Positions 28,537 to 42,766 of a stretch of 49,942 nt of DNA are shown in pieces (positions within the stretch are counted from its first letter, which is position 1; every line of letters begins with the position of its first letter). Made by a program: the position numbers and the translations under genes. The notes under the pieces were generated by a model, which was not told where the DNA came from, ran no database searches, and saw nothing but the letters and a program-made list of their open reading frames with translations. The stretch is from Myxococcales bacterium (GTDB lineage: Bacteria > Myxococcota_A > Polyangia > Palsa-1104): contig PNAM01000015.1 of assembly GCA_003170275.1 (NCBI GenBank), positions 1 through 49,942 of the forward strand, read 5' to 3'.

Positions 28537-28902
28537 ATGACCAAGTCATCCATCCAACAGCGCTTCCACACCCGCGCCCCGCTGGACGTCGAGATCACTC
28601 TCGAGAGCGAGCACAACTTCTACTGCGGCCTGGCCAACGACATCAGCGAGGGCGGCATCTTCGTCGCCACCTACGACGCGCCGACGGTCGGCACCATGGT
28701 CAACATGGATCTCAAGCTGCCCGGCACCTCGCGCTCGTGGCGCGTGCTCGGGATCGTGCGCTGGCTCCGCGAGCTGCGCGCGAGCTGCGACGGCTGCCCG
28801 CCGGGCTGCGGCATCGAGTGGGTCGACATCCCCGAGAGCGCGCTGTCGGCCATCGGCGACTTCGTCGAGCGCCGCGACACCATCCTCTACGAAGCGGCCT
28901 GA
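28537..28902 (+). CDS. PilZ domain protein (myxobacterial TIGR02266 type)
   Basis: Protein of 121 aa, one PilZ domain of the kind expanded in Myxococcus (TIGR02266). The first motif is QRFHTRAPLDVEI (RxxxR: R9 to R13 region), the second NDISEGGIFVA (D-x-S-x-G-G), complete for c-di-GMP binding. A C-x2-C-x4-C stretch (CDGCPPGCGIEWVD) is an uncommon insertion that could bind metal. Coupled to the sigma gene with four bases between. It ends in an 11-base tandem duplication. Confidence 0.9.
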   Translation: MTKSSIQQRFHTRAPLDVEITLESEHNFYCGLANDISEGGIFVATYDAPTVGTMVNMDLKLPGTSRSWRVLGIVRWLRELRASCDGCPPGCGIEWVDIPESALSAIGDFVERRDTILYEAA

Positions 28903-28921
28903 CCGCTGCATGACCGCTGCA
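28900..28921 (+). repeat. 11-base perfect tandem duplication
   Basis: TGACCGCTGCA occurs twice in direct tandem (28900-28910 and 28911-28921). The first copy supplies the PilZ stop codon. It probably arose by slippage and lies in the promoter region of the methyltransferase gene. Confidence 0.85.
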
Positions 28922-28939
28922 TGGTAGGCTGACACGTCC

Positions 28940-29830
28940 ATGAGGGACGATCAGCCGAGCCGCACCGCCGCGTGGGTCGCCGCCTGTCGCGGGCTCGCGC
29001 CGCTGCTTCCGCAAGAAGCGCGGCTGGCGTCGGATCCGTTCGGGGCGCGCTTCGGCGGTCGCGGCGCTACAGCGCTGCGCGAGCTGGCCGAGCGGCTGCC
29101 GCGCGTGGTGCGCCTGGCCGATCCGCTGCTCGCGCGGCTGCTGGGGCCGATCGAGCACCTCATCTTGTGGTTGCAGCTGCGCACCCGCGTGCTCGACGAC
29201 GCGCTGCTCGCGTTCGTGCGGGACGGCGGGCGGCAGGTGGTGCTGCTGGGCGCGGGCTTCGACTGTCGGGCGGCGCGCTTTCCGCGCGAGCTGTCCGAAT
29301 CCGTCGTGTACGAGATCGATCATCCGGCGACGCAGGCGCGCAAGCGGCGCGTGCTCGACGAAGCGGGCGCCACACCGGCGAACGTGCGCTACCTCGAGTG
29401 GGACTTCGAGCGCGAGCCGCTCGAGCGGCTCCCCGATCGGCTGGCCGCGCTCGGCCATCGCCACGATCAACCGACGCTCACCATCTGGGAAGGCGTCACG
29501 ATGTACCTCACCGAAGATGCCATCGACACCACCGTGCGCGCCGTGCGCACCTATTCGGCTGCGCGCTCACCGTTCGCGTTCAGCTACTTCGAGCGCGCGC
29601 GCGTCGAGCGGCCGCCGCCGTCCGGACGGCTGCTCGGGATGATCGTCGCGCGGCTGGGCGAGCCGTGGCGCTTCGGTTGGGATCCGGTCGAGCTGCCCGC
29701 CTGGCTCGAGCTGCGCGGCTTTGGGATCGAGTCCGATCGCACCGATGGCGAGCTGGCGCAGGCGCTGCTGCCGCCGCGCTACGCGGCCCGGGTGCGCGCG
29801 GTCGGGCGGCACGTCGCGATCGCGCGGTAG
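28940..29830 (+). CDS. class I SAM-dependent methyltransferase (LCM/TIGR00027 family)
   Basis: Methyltransferase of 296 aa in the leucine-carboxyl/PPM-like family. SAM motif I is VVLLGAGFDCRAARFP; YEIDHPATQARKRRVL is the second hallmark (E-x-D-x-P), and WEGVTMYLTEDAI a third. Members methylate small molecules, often in secondary metabolism; the substrate here is unknown. A TAGGCT hexamer ends nine bases before the ATG, so a leader of about three bases is possible. The stop abuts the convergent PilZ gene (TAG/CTA, no gap). Confidence 0.9.
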   Translation: MRDDQPSRTAAWVAACRGLAPLLPQEARLASDPFGARFGGRGATALRELAERLPRVVRLADPLLARLLGPIEHLILWLQLRTRVLDDALLAFVRDGGRQVVLLGAGFDCRAARFPRELSESVVYEIDHPATQARKRRVLDEAGATPANVRYLEWDFEREPLERLPDRLAALGHRHDQPTLTIWEGVTMYLTEDAIDTTVRAVRTYSAARSPFAFSYFERARVERPPPSGRLLGMIVARLGEPWRFGWDPVELPAWLELRGFGIESDRTDGELAQALLPPRYAARVRAVGRHVAIAR

Positions 29831-30481
29831 CTACCGCCGGAGCAGATCGCCGAGCAGCGTGTGCAACGAGGTCTTGAGCTCCGGCGTCATGGCGTTGAAC
29901 ACCACGCCGATCTCGAACGTCGACGGATCTTCGGGCGCCTGCCGTTCGTTGGACACCGAGCCGCGGAACGACAAGAACGCGTGACCGTTGCGATCGGGAA
30001 TGGTCACCTTGAGCTGCGAGCCGGGCACGATCCGCTCCTTGACCCGCATGCCGAGGCCGCCCACCGAGATCTCGGCGAGCTCGCCGGCGTGCTGGCCCTG
30101 CTCGCCGTAGCGGATGGGGATGTTGTAGATCACGCGCGGATGCGCGCGCCGCCCGCCGCCGTCGCCGGCGAGCAGCAGCCCGAGCAGCTTGTCGAGCGCG
30201 CGCTGGGTCGACGGATCCTCGACCATGAACTGCACCGCGACCACGTGCCCTTCTTTGATCTTCAGGCTCTGCTCGATGCCCGCCAGCACCGCGATCTCGC
30301 CGCCGGACAGCGACGGCAGGAACAGCTCGAGCGTCTCGCCCACCTTGCCCACCGGATCGGCGTGGTGCAAGAGCGCGCTGGTCGAGGACAGCGCCACCAG
30401 CTCGAGCGCGAGCTCGCCGCGCCCGCAGATCGCGCGGGCGGGCGCCGAAACCTTGATCCTGCGGGGGGCCGGAGCGCTCAT
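29831..30481 (-). CDS. two-domain PilZ protein
   Basis: Protein of 216 aa: an N-terminal YcgR-N/PilZN-like beta domain (about 1-100) and a C-terminal PilZ domain (about 108-216) with RRAHPRVIYNIPIRY (R-x3-R) and EISVGGLGMRV (D/N-x-S-x-G-G with Glu in first place). It probably changes its domain arrangement on c-di-GMP binding. A TAGACT hexamer 11 bases before the ATG may be its promoter. Downstream of, and on the same strand as, the kinase gene and a small unknown gene. Confidence 0.88.
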   Translation of the reverse strand: MSAPAPRRIKVSAPARAICGRGELALELVALSSTSALLHHADPVGKVGETLELFLPSLSGGEIAVLAGIEQSLKIKEGHVVAVQFMVEDPSTQRALDKLLGLLLAGDGGGRRAHPRVIYNIPIRYGEQGQHAGELAEISVGGLGMRVKERIVPGSQLKVTIPDRNGHAFLSFRGSVSNERQAPEDPSTFEIGVVFNAMTPELKTSLHTLLGDLLRR

Positions 30482-30524
30482 TGGCGCTACAGAGTCTACC
30501 CTACGGACAGCACCGCTGCGCGAC

Positions 30525-30932
30525 CTACGGGCTTCGCTCGCCCTTGGCGATCGCCGCGGCCACCGCCTGCGTGGTGTCTTGCATGCCGTGCAGGAAGAAC
30601 TCCTCGGTGAGGAACTCGACCACCCAGCGCAGCCGCACCTCGACGAAGGCGTCGGGGCGGCTCGCGGCGAGCGTGCGGAAATACGGAATGCTCGCGTCGA
30701 CCATACTCATGATGATCTCGGCGAGCGCGAGCAGGCCGACCTCCTCCTCGGAGATGGTGTGCATCCAGGCGGGATCGCCTTCGGCGCGATCGACCAGCGC
30801 GAGGAATTCGCGCAGCCGCTCGCAACGATCGTTGCCGGGGCGGCGCGACACCGCGTCCACGCGCGCCATCCAGAACGAGTTGGCGAGCATGCGCTCGAGG
30901 AGCGACACGGCCAGGAGGGGATTGGCAGCCAC
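30525..30932 (-). CDS. hypothetical helical protein, 135 aa
   Basis: Unrecognised, all-helical, no signal peptide. It starts with GTG 12 bases after the stop of the large kinase and is therefore likely cotranscribed; the kinase stop region supplies only a weak AAGG for ribosome binding. An internal ATG at 30890 is the alternative start. The product ends in a Ser/Pro tail (IAKGERSP). Position suggests a partner or substrate of the kinase, but the sequence shows no motif to support this. Confidence 0.65.
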   Translation of the reverse strand: MAANPLLAVSLLERMLANSFWMARVDAVSRRPGNDRCERLREFLALVDRAEGDPAWMHTISEEEVGLLALAEIIMSMVDASIPYFRTLAASRPDAFVEVRLRWVVEFLTEEFFLHGMQDTTQAVAAAIAKGERSP

Positions 30933-30944
30933 TGCTTCGCGATT

Positions 30945-33899
<2,955 letters not shown>

Positions 33900-34109
33900 C
33901 CGGTTCCTCTGTGCGGAAGAGATCTTCTCCTCCAGATCGGCAGTTTTTGCCCGTTTGTGAGCCAGCGAATCGGCATCCGTTACGCAGTCCCGTGCGCAAC
34001 CTGGACACTCAGGCGTCGGATATAGCCATTGGGCAGGCACTTCGCCGCTTTGCCGGCGCAGGCACGTTCCTCGCATCACGGGGCGCTCACCAATCGAGGA
34101 GCCGAGCAC
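33900..34109. promoter_or_regulatory. divergent control region of kinase and RpoH-like sigma
   Basis: 210 bases between the two starts. On the plus strand, GG (34032-34033) - ten bases - GC (34044-34045) within GGCAGGCACTTCGC resembles a sigma-54 -24/-12 promoter, matching the GGCACG-N4-TTGC consensus at eight of ten positions. A GATATAG at 34019-34025 could serve a sigma-70 promoter, but no good -35 is seen. Ribosome site GAGGAG at 34096-34101 precedes the sigma gene ATG. Confidence 0.35.
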
Positions 34110-34957
34110 ATGGCGCTGCAACAGCTGAGGACTGTGGAACGGCACGAGCGGACCACTCCTGCGCGCGGCCTCACTGCCGACGAGGAAAAGCGCCTGTCGC
34201 GCCGTTGGCGCACGCTCGAGGATCACAAGGCGCTCGGCCGCCTGATCGAGTCGCACCTGGGCCTGGTGGTGAACATCGCGCTCAAGTTCCGCAACTCCGG
34301 TCCCGCCATCGACGATCTGATCCAGGAGGGCAATGTGGGGCTGACCATCGCCGCGCAGCGCTTCGATCCCGGTCAGGGGACCCGGCTGGCCACCTACGCC
34401 ACCTACTGGATCCGCGCTTGTATGATGGAGTTCGTGGTCCGCTCGCACGGGCCGGTGCGCATCGGCACCACGCGCGCCCAGCGCAAGATCTTCTTCGGCA
34501 TGGGCCGCGCGCGCCGCAGCATCGAGCGCACCGGACAGCGCCCCACCGCCGAGGCGCTGGCGACCATCCTGGGCGTCGACGAGGTCGAGGTCGAGTCGAT
34601 GGCGCCGCGCCTCTCGGGCTCGGACGTGTCGCTCGACGCGCCGCGCCGGGTGGGTGACGACCGCGAGTACGGCTCGCTCCTGCAAGACGCCGGCGCCAAC
34701 AGCGAAGATCGCGTGGGCCACGAGGAAGAGTACGCGCGCCGCCGCGCCGGGCTGCTCGAAGGCTTCAGCACGCTCGACCCGCGCGAGCGGGCGATCCTGC
34801 AGGCGCGCCACATGAGCGAGACGCCCGCGACGCTCGAGTCGCTGGGCAAGCGCTTCCAGGTGAGCCGCGAGCGCGTGCGCCAGATCGAGACCCGCGCGGT
34901 GGCCAAGCTGCGCGCCGCCTGCCAGGCGCGCCATTCGACCCTCTCCGCGGACCTATC

Positions 34958-34961
<4 letters not shown>
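34110..34961 (+). CDS. RpoH-like (sigma-32 type) sigma factor
   Basis: Alternative sigma factor of 283 aa. Region 2: LVVNIALKFRNSGPAIDDLIQEGNVGL and RLATYATYWIRACMMEFV; the RpoH box appears as TTRAQRKIFFGMGRAR. Region 4 ends with the VSRERVRQIETRAVAKLRAA helix-turn-helix. It resembles heat-shock sigma factors, which in myxobacteria have diversified into developmental sigmas; a developmental or stress role is inferred. ATG 34110 with GAGGAG eight bases upstream. The stop overlaps the start of an NtrC-type regulator (ATGA), so the two are coupled. Confidence 0.93.
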
Positions 34962-36445
<1,484 letters not shown>

Positions 36446-36463
36446 AGCGAGGTTGCGAGCCAC

Positions 36464-37312
36464 GTGAGCGGGGACTGGCGCCACATCGACGCAGACGGGC
36501 TGCGCTTCGCCTATCTCGAAGAGGGCACCGGTCCGCTGGTCCTCCTGCTCCACGGGTTTCCCGATACCGCGCACACCTGGGACGCGGTCCGCCCGGCGCT
36601 CGCGCGAGCCGGCTTTCGCGCGGTCAGCCCGAACACGCGCGGCTACTGGCCCACCGCCATCCCCAGCGACGGAGACTACGGCGCCGAGCGCCTCGGCCGC
36701 GACGTGATCGCGCTCCTCGACGCGCTCGGCGAACGGCAGGCGATCGTCGTCGGTCACGACTTCGGCGCGACCGCGGCGTACAGCGCGGCCAACCTGGCGC
36801 CCGAGCGGATCCGCTTCCTGGTCACCATGGCCATCCCGCACCTGGGCTCACTGCGCCCGACGCCGCGGATCTTGTGGGGCCTGCGTCATTTCTTGCGACT
36901 CCGGCGGCGGAGCGCTGCCGCGTTCGTGCGCGCGGACCAGTTCGCCTACGTCGACCAGCTGGTGCGGCGCTGGTCGCCGGCGTGGGAGCTGCCGCCCGAC
37001 GAGACGCGCACGGTGAAGCAGGCGTTCGAGCAGCCGGGCTGCGTCGAGGCGGCGCTCGGCTACTACCGCGCGACCACGCCCAGGCCGCCGCGCTGGCTCA
37101 CCGGACACATCCGCATGCCGAGCGCGGTGTTCTCCGGCGCCGACGACGGCATCCTCGAGCTCGCCGATTACGAGCGCGCGCGCCGCTTCTACGATGCGCC
37201 GCACACCATCGTGCACATGCCGGGCGGCCACTTCATGCACCGCGAGCATCCCGCGCGCTTCATCGAGGAGCTCTTGCGCGTCTTGCCCGCTAGTTCTTCG
37301 ACAGGCGGATGA
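36464..37312 (+). CDS. alpha/beta hydrolase, epoxide-hydrolase/dehalogenase type
   Basis: Hydrolase of 282 aa. LLLHGFPDTAHTW is the oxyanion HGxP motif, VGHDFGATAAY the nucleophile elbow with Asp (not Ser), and MPGGHFMHREHP carries the catalytic His; the acid is likely in SGADDGILE. An Asp nucleophile points to epoxide hydrolase or haloalkane dehalogenase chemistry. GTG start, 18 bases after the regulator stop, so it may belong to the sigma-regulator operon. Its 3' end overlaps the convergent START-like gene by 23 bases. Confidence 0.9.
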   Translation: MSGDWRHIDADGLRFAYLEEGTGPLVLLLHGFPDTAHTWDAVRPALARAGFRAVSPNTRGYWPTAIPSDGDYGAERLGRDVIALLDALGERQAIVVGHDFGATAAYSAANLAPERIRFLVTMAIPHLGSLRPTPRILWGLRHFLRLRRRSAAAFVRADQFAYVDQLVRRWSPAWELPPDETRTVKQAFEQPGCVEAALGYYRATTPRPPRWLTGHIRMPSAVFSGADDGILELADYERARRFYDAPHTIVHMPGGHFMHREHPARFIEELLRVLPASSSTGG

Positions 37313-37844
37313 TCGAGGCCAGATCGGAGCCGAGCTTGCGTCGCGCGCGCGCCCGCTTGGCCCCTTCGGTCACCACCAGGCGCACCGCCCCGTGCAGATC
37401 GGCGGTGGTCTGCAGCACCACGTGGGTGCGTCCCTCGCCGGCGGGCTGGATGAGGATCTTGCCCTGCGTCGAGACGCCGCTGCCCTCGCCGGTGTAGGCG
37501 ATCAGGCCCGCCTGCTCGCGCACGTGCAGCGTCATGGTTCGGCCGAGGATGCTCGACTTGAACTGCACCACGCGCGTGCCGTCGGGCTCGGTGGAGATCA
37601 CCTTGGCCCACTCGACGTCCGGGAAGCGCGACGGCCACGCCGCGGCCTCGCCGAACCACGCTTGCACCTGGGCGGCCGGCGCGGCGACGGTCGTCTCGCC
37701 CGATTGCCAGCGACCGTCGGTGCCCTGGAGATCGCTCAGGTGAATGGCGCCGGCCGTCTCCCCGCGCGCGAACGCGGCGGTGACGAGCGACAACAACGTG
37801 ACGCACACGGCGGATCGAACGCGCATGATCCGGGACAGACGCAT
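37290..37844 (-). CDS. secreted START/SRPBCC-like protein
   Basis: Exported protein of 184 aa: signal sequence (MRVRSAVCVTLLSLVTAAFA), then one helix-grip domain of the START/polyketide-cyclase-like kind (TTVAAPAAQVQAWFGEAAAWPSRFPDVEWAKVI..., a characteristic beta1-helix-helix opening, and KILIQPAGEGRTHVVLQTTAD). It likely binds a hydrophobic ligand in the periplasm. ATG 37844 or 37826 can start it. Divergent from the MFS gene; the starts are only 36 bases apart. Confidence 0.8.
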   Translation of the reverse strand: MRLSRIMRVRSAVCVTLLSLVTAAFARGETAGAIHLSDLQGTDGRWQSGETTVAAPAAQVQAWFGEAAAWPSRFPDVEWAKVISTEPDGTRVVQFKSSILGRTMTLHVREQAGLIAYTGEGSGVSTQGKILIQPAGEGRTHVVLQTTADLHGAVRLVVTEGAKRARARRKLGSDLASIIRLSKN

Positions 37845-37867
37845 ACCGCGCGCCAAGCGGCTTGAGG

Positions 37868-37873
37868 TAGACT
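37868..37873 (+). promoter_or_regulatory. -10 box, leaderless MFS transporter
   Basis: TAGACT followed by exactly six bases (CCGCGC) and GTG (37880). No Shine-Dalgarno before the start. Confidence 0.55.
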
Positions 37874-37879
37874 CCGCGC

Positions 37880-39232
37880 GTGGGCGTCTTCGGCCGCGAG
37901 CGGCGCGCGCTCACCCTTGGAATCCTCCTCGCGGTGGGCGCCTTCGCCGTCGAGGGGATGGGCGTGGTGCCGGCGCTGCCCACGGCGGTTCGCCAGCTCG
38001 GCGGGCTCGAGCTGTTCGGCTGGTCGTTCAGCGCGTTCATGCTCGCGTGGCTGGTGGGCACCATCGCCGGCGGGCTGATGGCCGACGCGCGCGGGCCACG
38101 CCGGCCGATGGCGATCGGCCTTTTAGGATTCGGCGGCGGCCTGGTGCTCGCCGGCGCGGCGCACGGCATGGCGCAGTTCCTCGGCGGCCGCGCGCTCCAG
38201 GGAGCGGGCGGCGGCGCGATGATCGCCGGCGCCTACGTCGCGATCACGCGCGGCTATCCGGATGCGCTGCGCGCACGCATGATGGCGCTCACCGCCAGCG
38301 TGTGGATCCTCCCGGCGATCGTCGGGCCGGCGCTGTCCGGCGCGATCACCGAGTGGGCGAGCTGGCGCTGGGTGTTCTTCGCCATCGTGCCGCTGCTCGG
38401 GATCGTCGCGCTCCTGGTACTGCCGCCGCTGCGCGCCTTCGACCAGCGCCAATCGGTGGTCGTCTGGCCGCGCATGTTCTCGTCGCTGCGCGTGGCGGCC
38501 GGCAGCGGCCTGGTGCTGGCCGCGCCGAGCCTCCTCGCGTACGGCCTGGTCGCGGCCGTGGCCGGCGTGGGGATCGGCTTCGCGCTGCTGGTTCCGGCGC
38601 TGCGCAGCCTGTTGCCGCCCGGCACGTTGCGATCGCGCCCGGGGCTTCCGGCCGGGCTGGCGTCGCGCGGCCTGCTCGCGTTCAGCTACTTCGGCACCGA
38701 GGCGTTCGTCCCGCTCGCGACCGGCGACCTGCGCGGCGCCACGCCGGCCGAAGCGGGGCTCGCGCTCACCGCGGGCGCGCTCGGCTGGATCTCCGCCTCG
38801 TGGATCCAGGACCGGCTCGAATCGCGCGGCGGTAGCGACGGGCGCCCGCGCCGGGTGCGCGCCGGTTTCCTGCTCCTGGCGGTGGGCATCGCGCTGGTCG
38901 CCGCCACGCTGGTGACGTCGCTGCCGGTGCTGTTGATTCCGCTCGGCTGGGCGATCGGCGGCGCCGGGATCGGGTTCGCGTTCAGCGCGGGGGGCCTGAT
39001 CTGCTTCGCCGCGGCGCCGGCTGGACAGGAGGGCGAGGTCTCGGGCCAGCTCCAGCTCGCCGAATCGCTGAGCACCGCCGCCGGCACCGGGATCGGCGGC
39101 GCGCTCCTGGCGACCCTCGGCCGCGCAGGCCACACGCCGCGTCAGGCCCACGCGGCGGTGTTCGCCCTGACCATCGCCGCCGCGCTGCTCGGCGCGCTGC
39201 TGGCCAGCCGCCTGCCGAAATCAGCCGCCTGA
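37880..39232 (+). CDS. MFS transporter (multidrug-efflux-like)
   Basis: Inner-membrane transporter of 450 aa with 12-14 hydrophobic segments. The loop 2-3 motif GGLMADARGPRRPM is a variant of the MFS motif A (GxxxDRxGRR), and GGRALQGAGGGAMIAGAYVAI is motif B/C-like, as in drug:proton antiporters of the 14-TMS family. Substrate unknown. GTG start set by the leaderless -10 box. Its TGA directly abuts the convergent kinase stop, together TGATCA. Confidence 0.88.
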   Translation: MGVFGRERRALTLGILLAVGAFAVEGMGVVPALPTAVRQLGGLELFGWSFSAFMLAWLVGTIAGGLMADARGPRRPMAIGLLGFGGGLVLAGAAHGMAQFLGGRALQGAGGGAMIAGAYVAITRGYPDALRARMMALTASVWILPAIVGPALSGAITEWASWRWVFFAIVPLLGIVALLVLPPLRAFDQRQSVVVWPRMFSSLRVAAGSGLVLAAPSLLAYGLVAAVAGVGIGFALLVPALRSLLPPGTLRSRPGLPAGLASRGLLAFSYFGTEAFVPLATGDLRGATPAEAGLALTAGALGWISASWIQDRLESRGGSDGRPRRVRAGFLLLAVGIALVAATLVTSLPVLLIPLGWAIGGAGIGFAFSAGGLICFAAAPAGQEGEVSGQLQLAESLSTAAGTGIGGALLATLGRAGHTPRQAHAAVFALTIAAALLGALLASRLPKSAA

Positions 39233-40660
<1,428 letters not shown>

Positions 40661-40681
40661 GCGTTTCCCGCGGATAGGATA

Positions 40682-42766
40682 TCACGGCCCGTCGAGGCGG
40701 CGCAGCGTCACGGCGCAGGCCTTGTACGACGGCTGCCGCGAGTGCGGATCGAACGCCGAGAACGTGAGCCGGTTCGCGTCGGCGTAGTGCATGGGCACGA
40801 ACACCTGCCCTGGCGCGACCGCGTGGGTGAGGAATGCGCGCGCGCGGATCTCTGCGCGGCGCGAGACCACCATCACCCACTCGTTGGGCGCGATGCCCAG
40901 CCGGCGCGCGTCGCCGGGGTTGATCTCCAGGTAGATCTCACGCGGATGCAAGCGCGCGAGCACCGCGGACTTGCCGGTGCGCGTCTGCGTGTGCCACTGG
41001 CTCGACGAGCCGCGGCCGCTCAAGAGCGTGAACGGATAGCGCGCACAGGTGGCCTCGGGCAGCGGCCGCGGCTTCTCGAAGATCAGGCGCGCCTTGCCGT
41101 CGGGATGGTGGAAGCGCCCATCCTCGAACAGGCGGCGCTCGCTCGCCGGCGGCGGCGCGTCCTTCGGCAGCGGCCACTGGATCCCGCCGGCGCGCTCGAG
41201 CATCGCGTAGTCGCGGATGCCGGAGAAGTCGCACGGCTGGCCTTCGGACAGCTCGCACAAGATGCGGAACACCGCCTCCGGATCGCGCCAGCGACGGAAC
41301 ATCTCGCCGCAGCCCCAGGCCTCGGCGACCAACTGAAAGATGCGAAAGTCGCTGAGCGCCAGGCCCGGCGCGCGCGCCACCTGCTTGACCACGCCGATGC
41401 GCCGCTCCGAGTTGATGAACGTCCCCTCCTTCTCGCCCCACCCCGCCGCCGGCAGGACCAGGTGCGCGCGCTGCGCGGTCTCCGTGCTCGCGTACATGTC
41501 CTGCACCACCAGGAAGTCGAGCCGGCCGAGGATCTCGTGGAAATCGACCTGGTTGATCCACGAGTGGGCAGGGTTGGTCGCGACGATCCACAACCCGCGG
41601 ATCTTGCCGGCCAGGATCGACTCGACGATCTGATCGTAGGCGAGGCTGTTCTTTTGCGGGATGCGATCGACCGGCACGTCCAGGATGCGCGCCACGTCGA
41701 GCCGCTGTTGGTCGTTGCTGAAGCTGCGACCGCCGAACAAGCTGGCGGTGTTCGAGAACAGCCGCGAGCCCATCGCGTTGCACTGACCGGTGATCGAGTT
41801 GGCGCCGGTGCCCGGGCGGCCCAGGTTGCCGGTGATCAGCGCCAGGTTGATCAGCGCCTGGGCGGTGCGCACGCCCTCGTGGCTCTGGTTCACGCCCATG
41901 GTCCACCAGAACGACACGCGCTTGCCGTGGTGGATGGTCTCGGCGAGCGCGTGCAGTTGCCCGGCCGACAGCCTGGTGGTCGCGCATACGCGCTCGACGG
42001 AAAACTCGCGCACGTGCGCGCGCAAGGCCTGAAAGCCGACGGTGTGCGCGTTCACGTACGCTTCATCGATCCAGCCCTTGTCGATCAGCAGCGCGGCCAG
42101 CCCGGTGAACAGCACCAGATCAGACTTCGGCTGCAGCGCGTAGTGCACGCTCGCCGCCATCGCGGTCTCGGTCTTGCGCGGATCGATCGCCACGATCGCG
42201 GGGTGGTGCGGGTTGCGCGCCAACCGCTCCCACAAGATCGGATGGGCGATGCACAGGTTCGATCCGACCAGCACCACCACGTCGGACTCTTCGAGATCGC
42301 GATAGGTGTACGGCGGCGCGTCGAACCCGAACGATTCCTTGTAGGCCACCACCGAGGTGGCCATGCACTGGCGCGTGTTGCCGTCGCCGTGCAGCATGCC
42401 CATGCCGTGCTTGGCCAGCGCGCCGAGGAACGCCATCTCCTCGCTGACGATCTGCCCGGTCGAGAGGAACGCCACCGAGTGCTTGCCGTGCTTGGCCTGG
42501 ATCGCCTGAAACCGGCTGGTAAAGGTGCGCAGCGCCACGTCCCAGCCGACCGGCTCGAGCCGCCCGCGCGCGTTGCGCAACAGCGGCGTCGTGGCGCGAT
42601 CCGGCGCGCGCAGCGGTGTGAGCGCCTCCCAGCCCTTGGGGCACGCCATGCCCCGGTTCACCGGATAGCCCGGCGTCGGCGTGAGGCTGACCGCCTGGCC
42701 GTCCTTCAGCTGCACGGTGAGCGCGCAACCGGTCGAGCAGAAGCCGCACACCATGCTGGTGCTCAT
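40682..42766 (-). CDS. nasA: assimilatory nitrate reductase catalytic subunit (Mo-bisPGD)
   Basis: Reduces nitrate to nitrite in the cytoplasm. 694 aa: N-terminal [4Fe-4S] motif C7-x2-C10-x3-C14-x27-C42, then the molybdopterin oxidoreductase core (GHGNTRQC-like [12 protein letters not shown] motif, [27 protein letters not shown]) and the C-terminal dinucleotide-binding domain ([24 protein letters not shown]). No Tat signal, and the length fits NasC/NarB rather than long NasA forms with an extra [2Fe-2S] region; the symbol is by role. The ATG shares one base with the stop of the DmsB-DmsC-like gene. Confidence 0.94.
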   Translation of the reverse strand: MSTSMVCGFCSTGCALTVQLKDGQAVSLTPTPGYPVNRGMACPKGWEALTPLRAPDRATTPLLRNARGRLEPVGWDVALRTFTSRFQAIQAKHGKHSVAFLSTGQIVSEEMAFLGALAKHGMGMLHGDGNTRQCMATSVVAYKESFGFDAPPYTYRDLEESDVVVLVGSNLCIAHPILWERLARNPHHPAIVAIDPRKTETAMAASVHYALQPKSDLVLFTGLAALLIDKGWIDEAYVNAHTVGFQALRAHVREFSVERVCATTRLSAGQLHALAETIHHGKRVSFWWTMGVNQSHEGVRTAQALINLALITGNLGRPGTGANSITGQCNAMGSRLFSNTASLFGGRSFSNDQQRLDVARILDVPVDRIPQKNSLAYDQIVESILAGKIRGLWIVATNPAHSWINQVDFHEILGRLDFLVVQDMYASTETAQRAHLVLPAAGWGEKEGTFINSERRIGVVKQVARAPGLALSDFRIFQLVAEAWGCGEMFRRWRDPEAVFRILCELSEGQPCDFSGIRDYAMLERAGGIQWPLPKDAPPPASERRLFEDGRFHHPDGKARLIFEKPRPLPEATCARYPFTLLSGRGSSSQWHTQTRTGKSAVLARLHPREIYLEINPGDARRLGIAPNEWVMVVSRRAEIRARAFLTHAVAPGQVFVPMHYADANRLTFSAFDPHSRQPSYKACAVTLRRLDGP

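Noticed and set aside
33900..34934. Upstream extension of the kinase frame to 34934
   Set aside because: The extension reads antisense to the RpoH-like sigma gene; AGAGGA before ATG 33899 marks the real start.
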